A stretch of DNA of 64,000 nucleotides from Sciscionella marina DSM 45152 (GTDB taxonomy: Bacteria; Actinomycetota; Actinomycetes; Mycobacteriales; Pseudonocardiaceae). The stretch's first letter is position 1. Each line of letters opens with the position of its first letter. The position numbers and the translations under genes are program-made. Below, piece by piece: positions 47,654 to 56,172 of the stretch. The notes below the pieces were generated by a model. That model was not told the DNA's origin. It saw only the letters and a program-made list of their open reading frames with translations, and made no database searches. Where the stretch lies: the NCBI RefSeq assembly GCF_000379465.1, contig NZ_KB905414.1, positions 371,423 through 435,422 on the forward strand, in the 5' to 3' direction.

Positions 47654-48067
47654 TCAGCCCAGCTCGGGGAACCACAACTTGATCTCGCGCGCGGCCGATT
47701 CCGGGGAGTCCGAGCCGTGCACCAGGTTGTACTGGGTCTCCAGGCCGTAGTCGCCGCGCAGGCTGCCCGGGGCCGCCTTCTCCACCGGGTCGGTACCGCC
47801 GGCGATCTGGCGGAAGGCCGGGATCGCGCGGGTGCCCTCGACGACGATCGCGACGACCGGACCGGAGGTGATGAACTCGAGCAGGTCACCGAAGAACGGC
47901 TTGTCCTTGTGCTCGGCGTAGTGCTCCTCGGCCACCGAGCGCTCGACGTCACGGAGTTCGAGCGCGGCCAGTCGCAGGCCCTTGCGCTCGATCCTGCTGA
48001 TCACTTCGCCGACCAGGCCGCGCTCCACGCCGTCCGGCTTGACGAGGACAAGGGTGCGCTCACTCAC
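47654..48067 (-). CDS. ndk: Nucleoside diphosphate kinase
   Basis: Transfers phosphate among nucleoside triphosphates. 137 residues: [40 protein letters not shown], and active-site His in [23 protein letters not shown] start with AAGGAG upstream. Same strand and order as folC and DUF4233, the usual actinobacterial arrangement. Confidence 0.98.
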   Translation of the reverse strand: MSERTLVLVKPDGVERGLVGEVISRIERKGLRLAALELRDVERSVAEEHYAEHKDKPFFGDLLEFITSGPVVAIVVEGTRAIPAFRQIAGGTDPVEKAAPGSLRGDYGLETQYNLVHGSDSPESAAREIKLWFPELG

Positions 48068-48119
48068 GATTGATTACTCCTTCGATCAAGTATTACCCGC
48101 GCATAACCGTAACGGGTGG

Positions 48120-48668
48120 TCAGCCGCCGTCTTTCGCCAGGCAGGCCAGTTGCCCCGAGGACGGGGAGCGGTAATACCAGACATCGGCTTCCGGCAGATC
48201 GGTGCACGCCGAGGCGGGGGTGGCCGTTGAGGCCATGCGCACCACCCGCGAGGCGTCCCGATCGGTGCCGCAGTCGACCCGGTGCGCGCCCTTGTCGGTG
48301 CCGAGCACCACACAGTCCCCGGTGTGCAGCAGCAGCGAAACGCAGTACACCGCGTTCGCCGAATCGTCCCGCTGCACCGCGCCCCAGCGGGTGAAGTCCG
48401 CGACCGCCGCGCAGTCCTGCGGGGTGCGCCCGACCGCGTTGATCACGAACACCGATTCGTCCCCGGTGCACGAGGCGGGGCGCAGCGATCCCGGGTGGTC
48501 CGAGTAGAAGCAGGAACCGACCGCGAACGGGGTGGCACCGGCCCCGCTCGGCAGCGCGTGCCCGGCGACCTCCGCGCTGTTGCCCATGCCGATGGAGAGC
48601 AGGCCGAGCAGGGCGCCGACGGCCAGCGCGAGCACCAGACCGAGGACGAGCAGCACCCTGCTGCGCAC
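48120..48668 (-). CDS. Secreted or membrane-anchored Cys-rich protein
   Basis: 182 residues. N-terminal hydrophobic segment (SRVLLVLGLVLALAVGALLG) without a lipobox. The exported part has about ten cysteines spaced as in small disulfide domains (VGSCFYSDHPGSLRPASCTG, RTPQDCAAVADFTRWGAVQR, AVYCVSLLLHTGDCVVLG, RVDCGTDRDASRVVRMAST). The pattern recalls LppU-like actinobacterial exported proteins; I do not recognise a function. GTG start overlaps the stop of the DUF4233 gene (TAGTG). Confidence 0.72.
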   Translation of the reverse strand: MRSRVLLVLGLVLALAVGALLGLLSIGMGNSAEVAGHALPSGAGATPFAVGSCFYSDHPGSLRPASCTGDESVFVINAVGRTPQDCAAVADFTRWGAVQRDDSANAVYCVSLLLHTGDCVVLGTDKGAHRVDCGTDRDASRVVRMASTATPASACTDLPEADVWYYRSPSSGQLACLAKDGG

Positions 48669-49114
48669 TAAGACCCCTGCCCGTCACCCGGTTGCTGACT
48701 CGGCAGGGTGCCCTGCCGGTACCGGCGGAGCACATCCGCGCGCAAGCGCAGCATGATCACCCAGATGATCAGGAACAGCACCCCGATGACCGCGAGCGCG
48801 CCGAGCACCAGCCCGCACAGGCTCACCACGACCTGCAGGCCGAGCCCGGCGATCGGGCTCCAGGAGAAGCCGAGCAGCCCGCACAGCGCGAGCAGGGCGA
48901 CCACGAGACCGAGCACCACCCAGCCCGCGCCGCTGGCGAACCCGCCGCCGAGCTTCGCGGCCACCGGGAGGGCGAGCGCGATCACGATCGCCTCCATGAC
49001 CAGCGCACCGGCCATGACGCCACGGAAGGACCGCGCCGGATCCTTGGCCTGGGGCTGCTGGTCCGCTGCTTCCTCTGGCTGCGCACCGTCTGGTTTGGCA
49101 CCGTCTGGGGTCAT
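48668..49114 (-). CDS. DUF4233 membrane protein
   Basis: 148 residues with four predicted helices (GVMAGALVMEAIVIALALPV, WVVLGLVVALLALCGLLGF, LGLQVVVSLCGLVLGALAVI) and a basic C-terminus. Lies between folC (ATGA overlap) and ndk, the constant position of DUF4233 in actinobacteria. Function unknown. Confidence 0.9.
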   Translation of the reverse strand: MTPDGAKPDGAQPEEAADQQPQAKDPARSFRGVMAGALVMEAIVIALALPVAAKLGGGFASGAGWVVLGLVVALLALCGLLGFSWSPIAGLGLQVVVSLCGLVLGALAVIGVLFLIIWVIMLRLRADVLRRYRQGTLPSQQPGDGQGS

Positions 49115-50493
49115 GCCGGATCCTTCCCGAACAGTGCGCGTGCCTCGCCCGCGGTCACCACCGATCCGGTCACCAGCACTCCGGCGCCGGACCACTGCTC
49201 GTCGGCTTCGTCCTCGGTGAGCGCGACCGCGCGCTCGACCGCGTCGTCGAGGCGCCCGACGACCTCGACCCGTTCGTCGCCGAAGATCGCCTCCGCACGG
49301 TCGGCGAGTTCGTGCGCGGGCAGTGCGCGCGGCGAGGAGTTGGTGGTGAGCACGATCGAGGAGAGCACCGGTTCGAGTGCGGTGAGGATGCCGGTCGCGT
49401 CCTTGTCCCCGAGCACGCCGAGCACCCCGACCAGTTTGCGGAAGGCGAACTCGGACTCGATGGCCGCGGCGAGCGCGGCCGCGCCGTGCGGGTTGTGTGC
49501 CGCGTCGGTGAGCACCGTCGGCGCCGAGCGCAGCCGTTCGAGCCTGCCGGGAACCCGCACGCTCTCGAATCCCTCGCGCACCCGGTCGATGTCGAGCCGG
49601 TGACTCTTGCCCGCACCGAAGAACGCCTCCACGGTCGCGAGCGCGAGCGCGGCATTCGCGGCCTGGTGCGCGCCGTGCAGCGGGAGGAAGATCTCCTCGT
49701 ACTCGCCGCCGAGCCCCTGCAGCAGCAAGCGCTGTCCGCCGATCGCCACATCCCGTTGCAGCACACCGAATTCCGAACCCTGGCGGGCCACGGTGGCATC
49801 CATCTCTGCCACCTTCTCCAGAATCGTGCGCGCGGCCTCCGGCTCCTGCTCGGCCAGGATGACGGTGGCGCCTTCCTTGATGATGCCCGCTTTCTCCTCG
49901 GCGATCCCGGACAGATCGCTGCCGAGGTATTCGACGTGGTCGATGCCGACCGGAGTGATCGTGGCGACCTGACCGTCGGCGATATTCGTGGAGTCCAGCC
50001 TGCCGCCGAGTCCGACCTCGACGATCCCCACCTCGATGGGGGCGTCGGCGAACGCGGCGTAGGCCATCGCGGTGAGCACTTCGAACTTGGAAAGCGGCAC
50101 CTCGGCACTTTTGTCCACAATGGACAGATAGGGCTCGATCTCCCGGTAGGTCTCGATATAGCGCTTCGCCTCGATCGGCGCGTTGTCGATGGAGATGCGC
50201 TCGGTGACCGACTGCAGGTGCGGGCTGGTGAACCGGCCGGTGCGCAGTCCGATCGTGGACATCAGCGCATCGATCATCCGCACGACCGAGGTCTTGCCGT
50301 TGGTCCCCGCGACGTGCAGCACCGGATAGCTGCGCTGCGGCTGGCCGAGGATGTCGGCGAGCGCGGCGATCCGCGCCAGTGACGGGTCGATCTTCGACTC
50401 GGGCCAGCGGGTGTTGAGCTCGGCTTCGATCACGCGCAGCTCGTCCAGCACGGCCGGGTCCTCGCGCGGCACCTCGACTCCTACTCCTCGCAC
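49111..50493 (-). CDS. folC: Folylpolyglutamate/dihydrofolate synthase
   Basis: Adds glutamates to folates and may make dihydrofolate. Mur-ligase fold: YPVLHVAGTNGKTSVVRMID (ATP loop), RTGRFTSPHLQSVTERISID, EVGLGGRLDSTNIAD, HVEYLGSDLSGIAEEKAGII, and the C-terminal TDAAHNPHGAAALAAAIE. 460 residues. Overlaps DUF4233 by ATGA. Confidence 0.97.
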   Translation of the reverse strand: MRGVGVEVPREDPAVLDELRVIEAELNTRWPESKIDPSLARIAALADILGQPQRSYPVLHVAGTNGKTSVVRMIDALMSTIGLRTGRFTSPHLQSVTERISIDNAPIEAKRYIETYREIEPYLSIVDKSAEVPLSKFEVLTAMAYAAFADAPIEVGIVEVGLGGRLDSTNIADGQVATITPVGIDHVEYLGSDLSGIAEEKAGIIKEGATVILAEQEPEAARTILEKVAEMDATVARQGSEFGVLQRDVAIGGQRLLLQGLGGEYEEIFLPLHGAHQAANAALALATVEAFFGAGKSHRLDIDRVREGFESVRVPGRLERLRSAPTVLTDAAHNPHGAAALAAAIESEFAFRKLVGVLGVLGDKDATGILTALEPVLSSIVLTTNSSPRALPAHELADRAEAIFGDERVEVVGRLDDAVERAVALTEDEADEQWSGAGVLVTGSVVTAGEARALFGKDPA

Positions 50494-50576
50494 CGTTTCC
50501 TACCTCGCCCGAGTCTACGCACCGCACCGGATCACCACCCGCTTGGGCGTCGCGGCCACCGGCGGACCGGAGCACT

Positions 50577-51533
50577 ATGTCGTACATGCTCCGAACACGC
50601 GTCATCACGCTGTGCAGTCTGGTCGGCGTGCTGCTGCTCGGCCTCGGCACATCCGCGAGCGCCCTGCCGAGCCCCCGCTACCAGCACTACGTCGCCCTCG
50701 GTGACTCGTACACCGCAGGTCCGCTGATCCCCATGCAGCGGCTGAGCCCGCTCGGCTGCTTCCGGTCCACGAACAACTACCCGACGCTCCTGGCCGGCAA
50801 GCTCAAAGCCGAGGACTTCACCGATGTGAGCTGCTCCGCGGCGACCACGGAGCACATGACCACCGAACAGAAAGTGTTCGCGGGCACGAACGCCCCGCAG
50901 CTGGACGCGCTTTCCGACGACACCGACCTGGTCACCCTCGGCATCGGCGGCAACGATTTCAGCGTGTTCGGCACCGTCACCGGCGAATGCCCGAAACTGC
51001 GCGAGAACGATCCGAAGGGCGCGCCGTGCCAGGCGAAGTACGCAGACACCTTCGCCAAGGCCTACCCGGAGATCACCCAACGCATCGCGGCCGTGCTCAC
51101 CGGCATCCACCAGCGCGCGCCGAAGGCGAAGGTACTCGTGCTCGGTTACCCGGACATCGTGCCGGCCACCGGGACCTGCCCGGACCGGCTCCCGCTCGCG
51201 GACGGGGACTACCCCTTCGGCCGCTCGGTCGAGATCTCGCTCGACGACGCGATTCGCGCGGCGACCGAACAGGACGGGAACGCGTCCTATGTGGACACTT
51301 TCACCCCGACCGAGGATCACGATGTCTGCGCGAAACAGCCGTGGATCAACGGCAAGACCCTCAACCCGTTCGCCGCGATGGCCTATCACCCGTTCCGCGA
51401 GGCGATGGTCGCCGAGGCCGGGCTGGCCTACCGGCTGCTCGGCGGGGACGCGCGCGCGGTGCTGAACACGCCGTACCCGGTGCACGGCCCGGTCGCGAAC
51501 GAGCACCAGCTGCGTTCGGCCACGGCCGGTTAA
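50577..51533 (+). CDS. Secreted SGNH/GDSL esterase or lipase
   Basis: 318 residues with a Sec signal peptide (VITLCSLVGVLLLGLGTSASA). Block I YVALGDSYTAGPLIP has the nucleophile Ser44, block III is LVTLGIGGNDFSVFG, and the catalytic His is in AAMAYHPFREA. Six cysteines are placed as in Streptomyces SGNH lipases (three disulfides). Likely an extracellular carboxylesterase or phospholipase. GGAG precedes the ATG by 4 bases. Its stop overlaps that of the convergent NUDIX gene by four bases. Confidence 0.9.
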   Translation: MSYMLRTRVITLCSLVGVLLLGLGTSASALPSPRYQHYVALGDSYTAGPLIPMQRLSPLGCFRSTNNYPTLLAGKLKAEDFTDVSCSAATTEHMTTEQKVFAGTNAPQLDALSDDTDLVTLGIGGNDFSVFGTVTGECPKLRENDPKGAPCQAKYADTFAKAYPEITQRIAAVLTGIHQRAPKAKVLVLGYPDIVPATGTCPDRLPLADGDYPFGRSVEISLDDAIRAATEQDGNASYVDTFTPTEDHDVCAKQPWINGKTLNPFAAMAYHPFREAMVAEAGLAYRLLGGDARAVLNTPYPVHGPVANEHQLRSATAG

Positions 51534-51916
51534 CCGTCCAGGTGCTCGCGTAGCGTGGGCAGGAATCGCCGGTCGGTGGCCAGCCAGCCGAGCTCGCCCA
51601 GTTCCGGTGCGCGCACCCAGCGCACACCGAGGTGCTCGGTGGCGACCGGTTCGGCCGCCGGATCGGCGAGCCGCGCGGTCCACAGGTGCAGCACCAAACC
51701 CGCGCGCAGCGCCACCGCGGGCCCGATCCGCTCGCCGGGCAACACCTCGACGGCCAGTTCCTCCCGGCATTCCCGGCGCACCGCGACCGGCTCGGTCTCC
51801 CCGGGTTCCACCCGTCCACCGGGGAACTCCCAGCCGCCCGCGTCCTCCGGCGGATAGGCACGCTGCTGGGCGAGCACCCAATCCGCGCGCAGCAGCGCGG
51901 TCGCGACCACGATCAC
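51530..51916 (-). CDS. NUDIX hydrolase, MutT-like
   Basis: 128 residues. Complete NUDIX box GGRVEPGETEPVAVRRECRE-EL (GX5EX7REUXEEX pattern) in WEFPGGRVEPGETEP. Short size and VATALLRADWVLAQQRAYPP resemble 8-oxo-dGTP or CTP pyrophosphohydrolases. The GTG start has no clear ribosome site and lies 10 bp after the histidine kinase stop, so it is probably read from that transcript. Confidence 0.85.
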   Translation of the reverse strand: MIVVATALLRADWVLAQQRAYPPEDAGGWEFPGGRVEPGETEPVAVRRECREELAVEVLPGERIGPAVALRAGLVLHLWTARLADPAAEPVATEHLGVRWVRAPELGELGWLATDRRFLPTLREHLDG

Positions 51917-51926
51917 GGGCGGGACG

Positions 51927-53243
51927 CTACCGTGCCGCGGGCCAGCGGATGTCGAAGCGCGCCCCGCCCTCCGGGGAGTCGGCGACCCGCACACTGCCGC
52001 GCCGGGCCCGTACCAGTTCGGCCACCAGCGCCAGGCCGAGTCCGCTTCCTCCCGAATCGCGCGCCCGGTCGTCGGCGAGCCGATAGAAGCGGTCGAACAC
52101 CTTGGCACGGTGTTCGGCCGCGATACCCGGTCCGTCGTCGTCCACGAGCAGCCGCACCGAGCGACCGCTGGGCAGCACGCTGACCCGGATGTGCGCGTGC
52201 GCGTACCGGCGCGCGTTGCGCAGCAGGTTGTCCAGTACCACCTTCACCTCGGGCGCGGCCGAGAGCACGCTGCACTCCCCCGCGGGCGCCTCGAACCAGA
52301 CCGGAGTCCCCGCGCCGAGGCGTTCGATGGCCGCGTGCACCGCGAAGGCGAGGTCCACCGCCTGCGCCTGCGCGATCCGGCCCGCGTCCGAGCGGGCGAG
52401 CACCAGCAGGTCCTCGACCAGGGTGGACAACCGCTGCGCCTCGGCCTCGATCTCGGCGAGCACCTCCTGAGCGGCCTCCGGATCCGGATGCAGCACCGCG
52501 ACCTCGGCCTGCGCGCGGATCGCGGTGACCGGGGAACGCAGCTCGTGCGCCGCGTCCCCGGTGAACCGCTGCAGTCGCGCGGTGGCCTCGTCCCTGCGCT
52601 GCAGCAGCCCGTTGAGCGCGGCGGTGAGCTCGTGCAGTTCGTCGTGCGCGACGGGTTCGGGGAGCCGTTGCCCGGTCGGCAGTTCCCGTGCCGCGGCCCG
52701 CATCTTGCGGATCGGGCGCAGTACGAAGCGGATCGCCAGCCAGCACAGCACGCCCACCCCGGCGGCACCGAGCACCGCACCACCGATCATCCACTGCCGC
52801 GCGGTGTGCACCAGGTAGCCGTAGCCGGTCAGCGGGACCGCGGCGGCGACGAGGCGCTGTGCCCCGTCCGGCGCGGTGACCACGCCGCCGAGCCAGCGCA
52901 GCATCGGCTCGCCGTTCTCGTTGACCGGAACGCCCGCCTTGAGCGCGTCGAGCTCGTGCCGGTCGAGTGGGGTGCGCGCACCGCCGTCGACCGGTCCGCC
53001 CGCAGTGTCCAGCACGCGCACCGTGACCCCCGGCGAGGGCGGGGCCATCGCCGAACCGTGCGCGACCGCGGACCGCGCGGCACCCAGTCGCGGCGCGATG
53101 GCCTCGTCGGCCGCGTTGATCGTGAGCGTTCCGAGCAGGCTCCCGGACAGCAGCACGAGCACCAGCAGCAGCGCGAGCGAGCCGAACGCGACGACCAGGC
53201 TCACCCGGAAGGCGAGCGAACGGCGCAGCCACCAGCCTTTCAC
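51927..53243 (-). CDS. Two-component sensor histidine kinase
   Basis: 438 residues, two membrane helices (near 15-38 and 150-172) around an extracytoplasmic domain of about 110 residues, then HAMP-like linker, H-box FTGDAAHELRSPVTAIRAQ (phospho-His near 235), N-box DNLLRNARRYAHAHIRVSV, and G boxes DDDGPGIAAEH and DSGGSGLGLALVAEL. ATG overlaps the regulator stop (ATGA). Likely senses cell-envelope stress given the adjacent exporter, which is inference. Confidence 0.93.
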   Translation of the reverse strand: MKGWWLRRSLAFRVSLVVAFGSLALLLVLVLLSGSLLGTLTINAADEAIAPRLGAARSAVAHGSAMAPPSPGVTVRVLDTAGGPVDGGARTPLDRHELDALKAGVPVNENGEPMLRWLGGVVTAPDGAQRLVAAAVPLTGYGYLVHTARQWMIGGAVLGAAGVGVLCWLAIRFVLRPIRKMRAAARELPTGQRLPEPVAHDELHELTAALNGLLQRRDEATARLQRFTGDAAHELRSPVTAIRAQAEVAVLHPDPEAAQEVLAEIEAEAQRLSTLVEDLLVLARSDAGRIAQAQAVDLAFAVHAAIERLGAGTPVWFEAPAGECSVLSAAPEVKVVLDNLLRNARRYAHAHIRVSVLPSGRSVRLLVDDDGPGIAAEHRAKVFDRFYRLADDRARDSGGSGLGLALVAELVRARRGSVRVADSPEGGARFDIRWPAAR

Positions 53244-53917
53244 GGTGCGGCGACCAGATAGCCGTGTCCGCGCACCGTGCGCAGCAGTTCACCTGCCCCC
53301 GCCGCTTCGAGCTTCTTGCGCAGGTACCCGACGTAGACCTCGACGGCATTGCGGGTGGCCGCCTGCTCGTCCCCCCAGGCGGCGCGCAGCAGCTCGTCCT
53401 TGCTCACCGAGGATCCCGGACGGCTCGCGAGTGCTTCGAGCACGGCGAACTCCCGCGGGGAAAGCGGCAGCGGTTCGCCGGAGAACCGGGCCTCCCTGGC
53501 GCCGCGGTCCACTTCGAGCTCGCCGACCCGCAGCACGCCCGCCCCCTCGTCCGCTCCGCGCCGCAGCAGGGCCTTGACCTGGGCGGCGAGCACCACGAAG
53601 GAGAAGGGTTTCACCACGTATCCGTCCGCGCCGAGATCGAGCCCGTCGGCCTGGTCATAGTCCCCGTCCTTGGCGGAGACCAGCAGCACCGGGGTGCGCA
53701 CCCCGTCCGCGCGTAACCGTTCGAGCACCCGGTAGCCGGAAAGCCCGGGCAGCATGATGTCCAGCAGGATCACCGAGAAGCTCCCGGTCCCGGCCAGTTC
53801 GAGGGCACTGGGTCCGTCGGCGGCGGTGACCACATCCATCCCCTCCGCGGTCAGCCCGCGCTGCAGCGCCCTGCGCACGCCCAATTCGTCGTCGACCACA
53901 AGCACTCTCGGTTTCAC
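53240..53917 (-). CDS. OmpR-family response regulator
   Basis: 225 residues from the chosen GTG: receiver domain with acidic pair (VLVVDDELG), phospho-acceptor Asp53 in ILLDIMLPGLSG and Lys103 in VVKPFSF, then an OmpR winged helix (LSPREFAVLEALASRPGSSV, RNAVEVYVGYLRKKLEAAGA). A GTG nine codons earlier is an alternative. Divergent from the LolA-like/ABC operon across 111 bp holding direct repeats. Confidence 0.94.
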   Translation of the reverse strand: MKPRVLVVDDELGVRRALQRGLTAEGMDVVTAADGPSALELAGTGSFSVILLDIMLPGLSGYRVLERLRADGVRTPVLLVSAKDGDYDQADGLDLGADGYVVKPFSFVVLAAQVKALLRRGADEGAGVLRVGELEVDRGAREARFSGEPLPLSPREFAVLEALASRPGSSVSKDELLRAAWGDEQAATRNAVEVYVGYLRKKLEAAGAGELLRTVRGHGYLVAAP

Positions 53918-53957
53918 GGGCTCAGCATGCCTTGTCCTGGGCACGGATGCCGGGTGC

Positions 53958-53974
53958 TCTCAGTGCGGTCTCAG
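53958..53974. promoter_or_regulatory. Candidate response-regulator binding site
   Basis: TCTCAG-N5-TCTCAG, two direct repeats 11 bp apart (one helical turn), as OmpR-type regulators bind. A related GCTCAG lies at 53989-53994. Between the regulator gene and the LolA-like operon. Confidence 0.5.
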
Positions 53975-54028
53975 CTTCCGGGGTGCATGCTCAGTGGTGT
54001 GGACGGGGAGAACCGAAGGAGAAACCGC

Positions 54029-55102
54029 ATGAAGACCAAGAAGGTGACCACCGGCATCGCGGTCGTCGGCGTGCTCGCGGGCGCGGCCGGGCTGGCGATC
54101 GTCACGGTCCCCGCAGGCGCCGATCCCGCGCCGCAGCTGCCGAAGGTGAGCCCGGAGTCGCTGGTCAGCTCGGCACTGCAGGCCAAGCCCGCCCAGTTCG
54201 GCGGCACCGTGAGCGCCACGAGCAACCTCGGCATCCCGCTTCCCGAGCTCAAGCAGGGCACCGACGGCAACTACAGCGCACAGGTCTACTACGGCGGCGG
54301 GGACAAGTACCGGCTGACCAGCGCCCAGCAGGGCGGTGCGCAGCACACCACGGTCTCGGACGGCTCGACGCTGTGGAACTACGGCTCGAAGGACCGCACG
54401 GTCAACAAGCTGCCGATGCAGCAGGTCAAGGCGCACGAGAAGGCGATGCAGGAGCGCAGCAAGGGCGATCCGGTCGCGATGAGCAAGCAGCTGGTCGGCA
54501 AATTGCGCCAGTCCAGCGACCTCACCGTGGACGGCACCGCGCGGGTCGCCGACCGGGATGCCTACGAGCTGGTGCTGACTCCGAAGCCGAGCGAGAAGAC
54601 CCTGGTCCGTGAGGTCCGGGTGGCCGTGGACGCGCAGACGCGGATGCCGCTGCGGTTCGAGGCCTTCGGCAACGGTTCCTCCGATCCGGCGCTCGAGTTC
54701 GGCTTCACGAAGCTCGATGTCGGCCGGCAGGACCCGGCGCTGTTCTCGTTCACCCCGCCCCAGGGCGCGAAGGTGACCACGGTCGACCCGGGCAAGCACA
54801 TGGACAAGCTCAAGAAGCAGCCGAAGCAGCAAATGCGCACCGTCGGCGAGGGCTGGGACACCGTGCTCACCGGGAAGCTGGACGCCAAGAACGCGAAGCT
54901 GCCGCAGGGCAAGCAGGAGTCCGGTCAGCGCAACACCCCGGCCGGGATCATGGACCGGTTCGCCAAGCCGGTGCACGGCGCCTACGGCAACGGCCACCTG
55001 ATCAGCACCTCCATCGGAACCGCGCTGATCACCGATGACGGCCGGTTCGCCGCAGGGCTGGTTCCGCAGCAGGTCCTCGAGCAGGCGCTGGGCACCAAGT
55101 GA
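54029..55102 (+). CDS. Exported LolA/RseB-like lipid-binding-fold protein
   Basis: 357 residues, N-terminal signal (TGIAVVGVLAGAAGLAIVTV) and a periplasm-type beta domain: PESLVSSALQAKPAQFGGTV, DKYRLTSAQQGGAQHTTVSD, STLWNYGSKDRTVNKLP and YELVLTPKPSEKTLVREVRV resemble LolA/DUF2092/sigma-E regulator RseB folds. A C-terminal part with GLVPQQVLEQAL is unfamiliar. Good ribosome site GAAGGAG. Its stop overlaps the ABC ATPase GTG (GTGA), so it is operonic with the exporter; it may bind an exported lipid or peptide. Confidence 0.82.
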   Translation: MKTKKVTTGIAVVGVLAGAAGLAIVTVPAGADPAPQLPKVSPESLVSSALQAKPAQFGGTVSATSNLGIPLPELKQGTDGNYSAQVYYGGGDKYRLTSAQQGGAQHTTVSDGSTLWNYGSKDRTVNKLPMQQVKAHEKAMQERSKGDPVAMSKQLVGKLRQSSDLTVDGTARVADRDAYELVLTPKPSEKTLVREVRVAVDAQTRMPLRFEAFGNGSSDPALEFGFTKLDVGRQDPALFSFTPPQGAKVTTVDPGKHMDKLKKQPKQQMRTVGEGWDTVLTGKLDAKNAKLPQGKQESGQRNTPAGIMDRFAKPVHGAYGNGHLISTSIGTALITDDGRFAAGLVPQQVLEQALGTK

Positions 55103-56091
55103 CCACCACGATGCGACCCACTCCGGGCCCGGGGGCGGAAACGCTCCCGGGGCCCGGGGCCGGGAAGGACCAGGAACTCGCCGCCGCGACGCGGGGACTC
55201 GGCAAACGGTTCAAGGGGGTCGACGCCGTCTCCGAGCTCGATCTCGAGGTGCCGCGCGGATCGGTGCTCGGCCTGCTCGGGCCGAACGGTTCCGGCAAGA
55301 CCACCACGATCCGGATGCTGCTCGGGCTCACCGCGCCGAGCACCGGAACCGCGGAGCTGCTCGGGGCGCGCATGCCCGAACAGGCCCAGCAGGTGCTGTC
55401 CACGGTCGGCGCACTGGTCGAAGGACCCGGTTTCCACTCCTTTCTCTCCGGGCGGGACAACCTGCGCCGGTGCGCGGCCGCCGAACCCCGGCTGGCCACC
55501 CGTTCGATCAAGGCCGCCGTGGATTCCGCGCTCGAACGCGTCGGGCTCACCGAGGCCGCCGACCGGCGCTACCGCGGCTACTCGCTGGGCATGAAGCAGC
55601 GGCTGGGGCTCGCCGCGGCCCTGCTCGTCCCGCGCGAACTCGTGATCCTGGACGAGCCGACGAACGGGCTCGATCCCGCGGGTACCCGTGAGGTGCGCGC
55701 GGTGATCGGCGAGCTGCACCGCGAGGGGACCACCGTGATCGTCTCCTCGCACCTGCTCGCCGAGGTGGAGGCGACCTGTACGCACGTCGCCGTGATGAAC
55801 CGCGGAAGCCTTGTCGCACAAGGACAGCTCGACGAACTGCTGGAGGCGGGAAACACCGGCCTCGAGGTGCGCACCGAGGATGCGCCCGCCGCGCTCGAGG
55901 CACTCGGCGCGGAACGGGTGCCCGCCCGCGAGGTGGAGGGCGGAGTGCTCGTGGACCTCACCACCGCCCGCCCGGAGCAGGTGCTGCGTGTTCTCGTGCG
56001 GGCCGAGGTCGCGGTGACCGAGGCACGCAAACAGCGCACCGGTCTCGAGGACCTGTTCGCCCAACTGACCGAGGAAGGAGCGCAGGCATGA
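55099..56091 (+). CDS. ABC transporter ATP-binding protein
   Basis: 330 residues. After a Pro/Gly-rich N-terminus: Walker A GPNGSGKTTTIRMLLG (61-69), signature YSLGMKQRLGLAAALL, Walker B LVILDEPTNGLDPAGTREVR, H-loop VIVSSHLLAEVEA. The C-terminal 80 residues are a DrrA/CcmA-type regulatory region. Drug- or peptide-export family. It starts at a GTGA overlap. The original ATGA overlap with the permease is now separated by an 80-bp insertion. Confidence 0.95.
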   Translation: MTTTMRPTPGPGAETLPGPGAGKDQELAAATRGLGKRFKGVDAVSELDLEVPRGSVLGLLGPNGSGKTTTIRMLLGLTAPSTGTAELLGARMPEQAQQVLSTVGALVEGPGFHSFLSGRDNLRRCAAAEPRLATRSIKAAVDSALERVGLTEAADRRYRGYSLGMKQRLGLAAALLVPRELVILDEPTNGLDPAGTREVRAVIGELHREGTTVIVSSHLLAEVEATCTHVAVMNRGSLVAQGQLDELLEAGNTGLEVRTEDAPAALEALGAERVPAREVEGGVLVDLTTARPEQVLRVLVRAEVAVTEARKQRTGLEDLFAQLTEEGAQA

Positions 56092-56092
56092 G
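56082..56092. repeat. 11-bp direct repeat flanking an insertion, left copy
   Basis: GCAGGCATGAG, containing the ATPase stop and an overlapping ATG. Identical to 56162-56172, which contains the permease start. Confidence 0.9.
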
Positions 56093-56171
56093 CCCGGAGG
56101 CGACGAGCGCGGGAGCATCGCAGCGAGCCCTGGCGAGCGAGGAGCGCACCGGGGGAGGAGTGCAGGCATGA
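56088..56171 (+). CDS. Mini-frame bridging the ABC ATPase and permease genes
   Basis: Twenty-seven codons beginning MSPEATSAGASQRAL and ending GGGVQA-stop. The ATG overlaps the ATPase TGA and its own TGA overlaps the permease ATG, so a ribosome could pass ATGA to ATGA through it. It matches no family I know and lies wholly in the inserted 80 bp; it may serve only translational coupling. Confidence 0.45.
   Translation: MSPEATSAGASQRALASEERTGGGVQA
56111..56142 (+). repeat. Dispersed intergenic repeat, copy B
   Basis: GGGAGCATCGCAGCGAGC, four bases, GCGAGCGAGG. Same layout as 47602-47633 (minus strand). Inside the 80-bp insertion between ABC genes. Confidence 0.75.
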
Positions 56172-56172
56172 G
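56162..56172. repeat. 11-bp direct repeat flanking an insertion, right copy
   Basis: GCAGGCATGAG again; the ATG inside is the permease start, with GGAGGAG placed as ribosome site. Copies are 80 bp apart. Confidence 0.9.
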
